From: Cryptosporangium phraense
Lineage (GTDB): Bacteria > Actinomycetota > Actinomycetes > Mycobacteriales > Cryptosporangiaceae
Assembly (NCBI RefSeq): GCF_006912135.1
Contig: NZ_VIRS01000002.1
Coordinates: 62,001 to 126,000 of the forward strand
DNA: 64,000 nucleotides
Reading direction: 5' to 3'
The notes below the pieces were generated by a model. The model searched no databases. It saw nothing but the letters and a program-made list of their open reading frames with translations, and was not told where the DNA came from. Within the stretch, counting starts at the first letter, position 1. Each line of letters starts with the position of its first letter. The position numbers were made by a program, and so were the translations under genes. Shown here one piece after another: positions 50,966-64,000 of this stretch.

Positions 50966-53410
50966 TCAGCGCTTGGGGGAGCGGTGGCGGCCGACGTGGT
51001 CGGCCGGGGGCTCGGTTGTTGCTGGGGTGTCGTCGGCCTCGGGCGGGAGGGTCACCGGTCGGAAGTCGAGGGAGACCGGGCCCGGTCCGAACGGACCGGA
51101 GTCCGTGCCGGGTGCTTCGTCCGTCGGGCTCTTTTTCGACGGAGGGGAGGGCTGAGTTCTGGTGGCCGGCCGGTCGGTCGGCGCTGGGGTTTTCTGGTCG
51201 ACGGGTGGCCGGGAGGTGTCGCCGGCGGTAGCGCGGGTTGCGTCGGCGGGCGGGGGGGTGTTCGGGGTCGGTCTGTTGACGTGGAAGCCGCTGGCGATGG
51301 GGCCGGTGCCTCGGGTGGAGGAGTGGGTGGTTTCGGCTTCGTGGGGGGTGTTCGGCGAGGGGGCGGGTGAGCGGTTGATCTCGCGGGCGCCCGTGGAGGC
51401 GCCGCTCGCGCCGGGCGCGTTGCGCTGAGGAGCGCTGGGCGCGTTGCGTGGGGGAGTGCCGGGCTCGTTGCGCGGGGGAGTGCCGGGTGTGCCGCGGGAG
51501 GGTGCGCCGAGCGTCTGTGTACTGGCCGGTGGCGCGCCAATTGAGGACGCGCCGATCTGAGACGCGCCGATCTGAGACGTACCGATCTGAGACGCACCGA
51601 TCTGAGATGCGCCGATTGGGGGTGCGCCGGTCGGGGATGCACCGGTCGGGGGTGCACCGACGGGGGGCGCGCCGAGCGGGGGTGCGCCCACTGGGGGTGC
51701 GCCTAGTGGGGGGCCGGCTAGCGGCGGGGCGCCGAAGGGGGATGGGCCCGGGCGGGATGCGCCGGGTGGGGGTGTGTCTAGCTGAGATCCGGTGGGCGGG
51801 ATCGGATCGCGGAGGAAGTCGCGCGGGGCCTGGGCGCGTGGGCCGGTGGGTGGAGCGTCACCCGAGGGCGGGCGGTCCCAGTGGGAACGGTCCGGCGCGT
51901 GGAGATCCGGCGCATTGGGCTCGGCACCCCGGCCGCCTCGGCCAGGGCCTTCCGAGGCCCGGCCGCTCCGAGTGGAACCGTCTGAGGCCTGGCCGCTTCG
52001 AGTGGGACCGTCTGAGACGCGGCCGGGCCGAGCGGGACCTTCCGGTGCGCGGACGCTCCCGTCGGGGCCTTCGGAGGCGCGAGTGCCTCGGCCGGGCCCG
52101 TCCAGCCCCGGTGCAGGCCGGAAGCCGGAGTCGCCACGGTAAGCGGATCCACCCTGACCAGCTAAGCCATCACGGTCGTCGCGGAAAGCGGAGCGGTCGC
52201 GGCCGCCGCCCTCGCGGAAATCCGAGCCGTCGCGGCCACCCGGGCCGTCGGAGAAAGCGGAGCCGCCTCGGCCAACAGACCCGTCCCGCCCGCTGGACCC
52301 GTCCCGCCCGCTGGACCCGTCCCGCCCGCGGTACCCGTCCCGCCCACCGGAGCCGTCCCGCCCATCGCTGCCATCCCCCCCACCGGAACTGTCACGGAAA
52401 GCGGAGCCGTCCCCCTCACCCGAGCCGTCACGGAAAGCGGAACCGTCTCGGAAAGCTGAGCCATCTCGGAAAGCGGAGCCAACTCGGAAAGCTGAGCCGT
52501 CGCGGGGCGCGTCCTCGTCTCGGAGCGAGGAGCCCCTCCGGAACGACCCGTCGGCCCGGTCCGGCGCCTCCTCGCGGGAGCGCACGTCGCCCTCCGCCGC
52601 GGAGTCAGCGCGGAACGGCCCGTCCGACCGTGGCCCGGAGCCACCCCGGGCGGCCGGCCCGGCCCACGGAGGAAGCCCCTCGTCGTGGGCGCGCGTCTCC
52701 CCAGCGCTCTCCGAGCGCCCGGAACCGCCCCACGAAGCACCGCCATCCGGTCGGAACCCGTCCTCAGTGCGACCGCGGTCGTCCCGATCCCACGACCGAC
52801 CCTCGTCGCCCCCCGACTCGACCCCGCGCGACCGCTCCCCTGACCGAGGCTCATCCGAATCCCCCTCGTCGGCAGCCTGCGACGGAAGATCCAGAATCTC
52901 GAAACTCCCCGTGAACGGGTCGTCCTCCGGCAACTCCGCCCGCACCGGACGCGGAACGTCCGCGACCCCCTCCTCCCCGTGCGGCACGTCGTCCGCCAGC
53001 CCGTCCAGCGCCGTAGCCCCTCCGAACGCGCTGATCCGCCCGGTCGTCTCCGGGTCGTCCTCGGCCACCACCGGCGCGGCCGCCGCCGGCGCCTCGACCC
53101 CGTAGTGCCGGTACAGCCCGAGCTCCTGCTCCGGGGTCAGGCCGCCGAACGGGCCGCCCGGCTCCAGCTCCGGCGCGCTCTTGACGAGGGCCTTGTCGAA
53201 CGGCAGCTGCAGGCGCTCGCCGTCCAGCGTCGCCGACGCGACCGGGACGAAGCTCTCCTTGTTGCCGAACAGCCCCGTGTGCACGGTCACCCACTGGGGT
53301 GCCTGGGTCCGGTTGTCGAGGTAGACCTGACCGATCTTCCCGAGCTTGCTGCCTGTCGCGTCATACGCCGTCGCATGCACGAGCGCCTGCGCATGCTCCT
53401 GTGTCAACAC
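50966..53410 (-). CDS. PRC-barrel protein with long low-complexity repeat region
   Basis: An 814-residue protein. Residues about 1-85 form a PRC-barrel-like domain (GSKLGKIGQVYLDNRTQAPQ, WVTVHTGLFGNKESFVPV), followed by a helix with LTPEQELGLYRHYGVEAP. The remaining 700 residues are disordered: acidic stretches, tandem DGSAFR/DGSSGR repeats (about 310-400), GAPPLGAPPVGAPP repeats (about 560-600), SQIGASQIGTS repeats, and Pro/Thr-rich tail. No signal peptide or membrane helix is visible. PRC barrels bind RNA-processing or photosystem partners in other families; here the role is unknown. Divergent from rpoB across a 0.7-kb gap. Confidence 0.85.
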   Translation of the reverse strand: MLTQEHAQALVHATAYDATGSKLGKIGQVYLDNRTQAPQWVTVHTGLFGNKESFVPVASATLDGERLQLPFDKALVKSAPELEPGGPFGGLTPEQELGLYRHYGVEAPAAAAPVVAEDDPETTGRISAFGGATALDGLADDVPHGEEGVADVPRPVRAELPEDDPFTGSFEILDLPSQAADEGDSDEPRSGERSRGVESGGDEGRSWDRDDRGRTEDGFRPDGGASWGGSGRSESAGETRAHDEGLPPWAGPAARGGSGPRSDGPFRADSAAEGDVRSREEAPDRADGSFRRGSSLRDEDAPRDGSAFRVGSAFRDGSAFRDGSAFRDGSGEGDGSAFRDSSGGGDGSDGRDGSGGRDGYRGRDGSSGRDGSSGRDGSVGRGGSAFSDGPGGRDGSDFREGGGRDRSAFRDDRDGLAGQGGSAYRGDSGFRPAPGLDGPGRGTRASEGPDGSVRAPEGPARPGRVSDGPTRSGQASDGSTRSGRASEGPGRGGRGAEPNAPDLHAPDRSHWDRPPSGDAPPTGPRAQAPRDFLRDPIPPTGSQLDTPPPGASRPGPSPFGAPPLAGPPLGAPPVGAPPLGAPPVGAPPTGASPTGAPPIGASQIGASQIGTSQIGASQIGASSIGAPPASTQTLGAPSRGTPGTPPRNEPGTPPRNAPSAPQRNAPGASGASTGAREINRSPAPSPNTPHEAETTHSSTRGTGPIASGFHVNRPTPNTPPPADATRATAGDTSRPPVDQKTPAPTDRPATRTQPSPPSKKSPTDEAPGTDSGPFGPGPVSLDFRPVTLPPEADDTPATTEPPADHVGRHRSPKR

Positions 53411-54108
53411 GGTTGTTGCCTCCGCGGTCTACGTCGATCGACCGTCTACGTCGACCAACCGGCCAAGGTACCCATCCTCGGAAAGCCCTAACTCGTCGCC
53501 AGGTGTGAGGTGAAACGCTCACGGAGGGCGTCGAGTTCGGCCAGGGGACGATATCCGTCGCTCCGCGTCAGGAGTCGACCTGAGTCACACCCGACGCAAC
53601 CGTCGCGAAGTGGTGCATCGACTACTTCCGGCACGTCACTCGCGGGAGCCGATCCGCGCCTCTCCAGCGCATCATCCGGGTGGCCAGGTGGGGTCTCAGC
53701 CGGTGAGGTATCCCCCCACCTGGGGCGCGCCTCTTGACGTGGCGGACCGGCACAGGCACGCTCTTCTCGTAGCGCGCAGCTAGTGCACACGCTTCGTGGC
53801 TGTGCGTGACGGGCAAGAGAAAGTACGGGCCTGTAATTTCGGTCCGGTAGGTCGGGCCGGCTCCCGTCGTCCCCCCGATGTTTCGCCGCAGGCTCGCCGC
53901 GGGGAACACGGTTCAACCGGGAGTGTGGTTCGAGCGGTTGACAAACGGGGTGTCATGCCGCCTGCCTGGGGATTCGACAGTAGTGTGCCTTGCGGCTACA
54001 CTGCTAGTTTGCGCTGCCTTCTGCCTTTCGCACCTCCATTTGCTGGGGGTCGATAGGAGTGCGCGCACGACGACCGTTCGGATCCGCAGGTCCTCGGAAG
54101 GACGCATC
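53411..54108. other. Divergent PRC-barrel/rpoB intergenic region
   Basis: A 0.7-kb gap without a supportable gene. It must hold promoters for the PRC-barrel gene and rpoB. The right part is AT-richer and includes TTGACA at 53938-53943 without a matching -10 at 17 bp, and a better pair listed separately. Some short frames are open, but none has a ribosome site with family-like sequence. Confidence 0.6.
53973..54002 (+). promoter_or_regulatory. Putative rpoB promoter
   Basis: TTCGAC (53973-53978), 18-bp spacer, TACACT (53997-54002), giving a start near 54009 and a leader of about 100 nt before the TTG. Confidence 0.6.
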
Positions 54109-57540
<3,432 letters not shown>

Positions 57541-57631
57541 TGGTCGCGGGGAGGTGGCGACAGCAGCCGCCGCCTCCCCGCAATGAGGGTCAGAGCTTTA
57601 CCAAAAACCTCTAGCAGAGGGACTGAAACAC

Positions 57632-61528
<3,897 letters not shown>

Positions 61529-61541
61529 TCCTCTGATCAGC

Positions 61542-61580
61542 GCCGCGGGCCGCTCGGGGTACTCCCGGGCGGCCCGCGGC
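61542..61580 (+). terminator. Terminator after rpoC
   Basis: GCCGCGGGCC (61542-61551) pairs with GGCCCGCGGC (61571-61580), enclosing a further CGGG/CCCG stem; 13 bp after the stop, without a T-run. Confidence 0.85.
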
Positions 61581-61640
61581 CGTTGAGAACAGGGATCATG
61601 GCACCATGTTGTGTCCGGTGTTCAGCGCAGGGAGGTGACG

Positions 61641-62138
61641 ATGGCCGAGGTTTCCCCCTCGCCGTGGGCCCGGCCCGCGCCGGGTCAGGCTCCGGCCGAG
61701 ATCGCCTTGACCGTGCCGGGCACGCCGGAGATCCTGCAGTCCCCGTCGGCTCCGCCTCCGGTCGTTCCGGCGACGTTGCTGCCGCCGCCTCGTCCGAGCG
61801 AGCAGATTCCGACGGGGGAGCGGCACCCGCAGGATCCGGACGAGGCGCCGTCGAGCAAAGCGACCGCGGTGCTGGCGCTGGGCATCGTCGGGGTGCTGCT
61901 GATGTTCTGCGGCGGTGGCCTGATCCCGGGGCTGGCCGGGCTGCTGATGGTCCGGTCGGCGCGCACCGAGATCGCCGCCGCGGCGGGCTTCCTGACCGGC
62001 GGCCGGGCGTTGCGGGCCGGGGAGATCCTGAGCTGGATAGCGGTGGCGGTGAGCGCGGTCGTGATCGTGGCCGTGGTGATCGGTCTGTTGATCGGGTCCG
62101 TGGGCAACGGGCCGCAGTACGACGAGAACGTCAATTGA
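61641..62138 (+). CDS. Small two-helix membrane protein (DUF4190-like)
   Basis: A 165-residue protein: a Pro-rich, probably cytosolic N-terminus of about 75 residues and two membrane helices (TAVLALGIVGVLLMFCGGGLIPG and AVAVSAVVIVAVVIGLLIG, read as segments) joined by a short charged loop. The pattern fits DUF4190-type proteins; function is unknown. GGGAGG lies 5-7 bases before the ATG. It precedes a second protein with the same C-terminal topology by 54 bp. Confidence 0.8.
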   Translation: MAEVSPSPWARPAPGQAPAEIALTVPGTPEILQSPSAPPPVVPATLLPPPRPSEQIPTGERHPQDPDEAPSSKATAVLALGIVGVLLMFCGGGLIPGLAGLLMVRSARTEIAAAAGFLTGGRALRAGEILSWIAVAVSAVVIVAVVIGLLIGSVGNGPQYDENVN

Positions 62139-62192
62139 TGGCGGGCCCGTGGCAAGGCGCGAGCGATCGAGCCGCGTCGAACGAGGAGAGAC

Positions 62193-63266
62193 ATGACTGA
62201 GCCGAACCAGCCCTACGATCCGCGGGATCCGCGCAATCAGGGGCGCCCTGGGGAGGAGTCGCAGCCGCCGAGCGGGTTCAGCTTCCCCGACTACAACAAC
62301 CCCTCCGCGCCGCCTGCCCCGCAGGCCCCCAACTTCAGCGTTCCCGACTACGGCCAGGCCCCCGACAGCCCGTACGGGCAGCCGGCGACCCCGCCGCCCT
62401 CGTACGGCGACCCGAACCAGAACCAGTACGGCGGCGGCCAGTACGGCAGCGGCGGCACCCAGTACGGGGGCGCCCAATATGGGGGCACCCAGTACGGCAG
62501 CAGCACCGGCGGTCAGTACGGCAACGAGGGCAACCAGTACGGCAGCAACCCGCCGTCGTACGGCCAGCAGCCGCCGCCGTCCGCGCCGACGTCCGGCTAC
62601 GGCTCGCCCTGGGGCGCGGGCGCCGACCAGACCCCGGGCTACGACCCGAACAACCCGGCCGCTCCGACGTCGGGCTACGGCTCCGGCTACGGCTCCACGC
62701 CGGCCGACCCGACGTCCGGGTACGGCGCCGGTCCGGCCGCACCGACGTCCGGCTACGGCGCGGCGCCGACGTCGGGCTACGGCGCCAACCCCACGTCGGG
62801 CTACGGCGCGGGTTCCCCGTCGTACGGGTACGACCCCAACAACCCGGCCGCTCCGACGTCCGGGTACGGCGCCGGTCCGGCCGCACCGACCTCGGGCTAC
62901 GGCGCACCGGGCTACCCCTCGCAGCCCGGCTACCCGACCTCGGGGGCGTACGGGGCACCCGGCGGTGGCTACGGGACGCCCGGCCCGCAGAAGGAGCAGC
63001 TGGCGCTCCCGGCGATGATCGCGGGCATCGTGTCCGCGGTGCTCTCGCTCGCGAGCTGCTGCACGTTCTTCATCGGGTTCCTGCCGATCATCGCCGGCAT
63101 CGTGGCGGTCGTGCTCGGTTACATGAGCCAGAAGAAGATCAACGAGTCCGGCGGCACGCTGGGCGGCCGCCAGCAGGCTCTGACCGGCATGATCGCCGGC
63201 GGCGTCGGCGTCGGCCTGTCGATCATCTTCATCATCGTGAACATCGTGTTCATCGCGAGCAACTGA
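62193..63266 (+). CDS. DUF4190 membrane protein with PTSGYGA repeats
   Basis: A 357-residue protein. Residues about 1-265 are low-complexity Gly/Tyr/Pro/Gln sequence with QYGG units followed by about ten PTSGYGA-type repeats, one longer block (YDPNNPAAPTSGYG) occurring twice. Two membrane helices close the protein (LPAMIAGIVSAVLSLASCC and GFLPIIAGIVAVVLGYM, then GMIAGGVGVGLSIIFIIVN as a third). The Tyr-rich tail is probably cytosolic and may mediate phase separation or SH3-like binding (inference). GAGGAGAGA precedes the ATG. Confidence 0.85.
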   Translation: MTEPNQPYDPRDPRNQGRPGEESQPPSGFSFPDYNNPSAPPAPQAPNFSVPDYGQAPDSPYGQPATPPPSYGDPNQNQYGGGQYGSGGTQYGGAQYGGTQYGSSTGGQYGNEGNQYGSNPPSYGQQPPPSAPTSGYGSPWGAGADQTPGYDPNNPAAPTSGYGSGYGSTPADPTSGYGAGPAAPTSGYGAAPTSGYGANPTSGYGAGSPSYGYDPNNPAAPTSGYGAGPAAPTSGYGAPGYPSQPGYPTSGAYGAPGGGYGTPGPQKEQLALPAMIAGIVSAVLSLASCCTFFIGFLPIIAGIVAVVLGYMSQKKINESGGTLGGRQQALTGMIAGGVGVGLSIIFIIVNIVFIASN

Positions 63267-63274
63267 CGCCGTAA

Positions 63275-63310
63275 CACCGAACCGCCCGGCGAAGGCCGGG
63301 CGGTTCGGTG
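63275..63310 (+). terminator. Terminator after the DUF4190 gene
   Basis: A perfect 16-bp stem CACCGAACCGCCCGGC/GCCGGGCGGTTCGGTG with loop GAAG, 8 bp after the stop. Confidence 0.95.
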
Positions 63311-63751
63311 TGTCCGGGAATGCCAACGCACCATGGCGGGTTGTGGCAGGTCGGGGAAGCCCGAGGTAATGTTATTCGCGGTGCCTACTCGTAGTGCGAG
63401 CTACGAACGGTGACCAGGTCAGGAACGTCGGAAGGGTCGGTTCGCCGTCACTCCGGTGAACGAGACACACGACCGGCTGTAACACGCACTACCGGAGCCC
63501 GGCAAGAGGGCTGTGGTAGCCGTTTTGACCTGTGGTCGAGCCGTGGGTAGTCTTGGTTTTCGTGCCTGGGTGCTGCCTGGGCATGCACGTGCGCCCTCTG
63601 CCGGGTGCACGGCCTCCCTGGGGGTCTGCTCGCAGACTCTGGGCCTGCGGCCGGCGCGACACGCCCGACCGCGGGGGTCGGAGGAGCCGGACATCTGGCG
63701 CAACACGACAGCATTAAGCAGGGCAACAGACGAGAAGAAAGCGGAGACCCC
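63311..63751. other. Intergenic region upstream of the str operon
   Basis: A 0.44-kb gap with no supportable gene. It carries the rpsL promoter listed separately and a leader of about 190 nt. Weak -10-like words (TAATGT at 63367) may mark a second start. Confidence 0.6.
63525..63553 (+). promoter_or_regulatory. rpsL promoter
   Basis: TTGACC (63525-63530), 17-bp spacer, TAGTCT (63548-63553): a near-consensus vegetative actinobacterial promoter, start near 63560. Confidence 0.8.
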
Positions 63752-64000
63752 GTGCCCACGATCCAGCAGTTGGTCCGCAAGGGCCGGCAGGACAAGGTCG
63801 AGAAGACCAAGACTCCTGCGCTCAAGGGCAGCCCGCAGCGCCGTGGCGTGTGCACGCGCGTTTACACCACCACGCCCAAGAAGCCGAACTCGGCTCTGCG
63901 CAAGGTGGCGCGTGTCAAGTTGAGCAGTGGCGTCGAGGTCACCGCGTACATCCCGGGCGTTGGTCACAACCTCCAGGAGCACTCGATCGTGCTCGTCCGT
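63752..64000 (+). CDS. rpsL: 30S ribosomal protein S12 (N-terminal part)
   Basis: The first 83 residues of S12, cut by the window end. The opening [11 protein letters not shown] and the decoding-centre loop [16 protein letters not shown] are intact, with the wild-type lysine at the streptomycin-determining position (K42 in E. coli numbering). The second loop containing K87 lies just beyond the edge. A GCGGAGA ribosome site precedes the GTG. It begins the str operon. Confidence 0.98.
   Translation, partial: MPTIQQLVRKGRQDKVEKTKTPALKGSPQRRGVCTRVYTTTPKKPNSALRKVARVKLSSGVEVTAYIPGVGHNLQEHSIVLVR

Noticed and set aside
53938-53943. TTGACA upstream of rpoB as the -35 of its promoter
   Set aside because: No TAnnnT element lies 16-19 bp downstream; the TTCGAC/TACACT pair further on fits better.

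Overview
The window is about 64 kb of chromosome from a high-GC actinobacterium. Evidence: GC-saturated third codon positions, many GTG starts and two TTG starts (rpoB, a GDP-fucose synthase gene), an MhuD-type heme oxygenase, HadA/HadB-like dehydratases beside rpmG, and the order tRNA-Thr, tRNA-Met, rpmG, hadA, hadB, then (after an insertion) tRNA-Trp, secE, nusG, rplK, rplA, rplJ, rplL, rpoB, rpoC, rpsL. Genus cannot be fixed by eye; a large-genome soil or filamentous lineage such as Cryptosporangium or a relative is a guess.

Left part (1-29 kb), accessory and regulatory. A minus-strand operon (6961 to beyond 1) encodes a surface trypsin-fold pseudoprotease, a PknB-like Ser/Thr kinase, a CRP/FNR regulator and an adenylate cyclase-ATPase. 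A plus-strand cluster (7532-12017) looks like biuret/ureide nitrogen scavenging: GntR regulator, two cysteine hydrolases, a purine-type permease, an AtzH-like protein, and an overlapping mhuD. Then come a thioesterase, TetR regulators, a degenerate radical-SAM/nitrilase pair, and an esterase-SDR operon divergent from a TetR gene across a perfect 24-bp operator. From 19.3 to 28.8 kb is a signalling hub: three Roadblock/LC7 proteins with a DUF4388-like protein, two GGDEF-EAL proteins, an ANTAR-PAS protein and an M50 peptidase.

Middle part (29-41 kb), information processing: tRNA-Thr, tRNA-Met, rpmG, hadA-hadB, a TetR/MFS efflux pair with shared operators, an aspartate aminotransferase, tRNA-Trp, secE-nusG, rplK, rplA, then an attenuated leader and rplJ-rplL.

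Right part (41-64 kb). A surface-glycan locus separates rplL from rpoB: WecG-type transferase, GDP-fucose synthase, group 1 glycosyltransferase, O-antigen-ligase-like protein, GDP-mannose dehydratase, flippase, CDP-alcohol phosphotransferase, nucleotidyltransferase. It is followed by a long PRC-barrel repeat protein, rpoB, rpoC, two DUF4190-like membrane proteins and the start of rpsL.

Several gene-free stretches (12.5-13.7, 28.9-29.1, 29.7-31.4, 32.4-32.7 and 45.8-46.8 kb) are unusually long, very GC-rich and full of short tandem repeats. The features most worth following up are the pseudoprotease-kinase-CRP-cyclase operon, the catalytically stripped radical-SAM/nitrilase pair, the Roadblock module without a GTPase, and the repeat islands.
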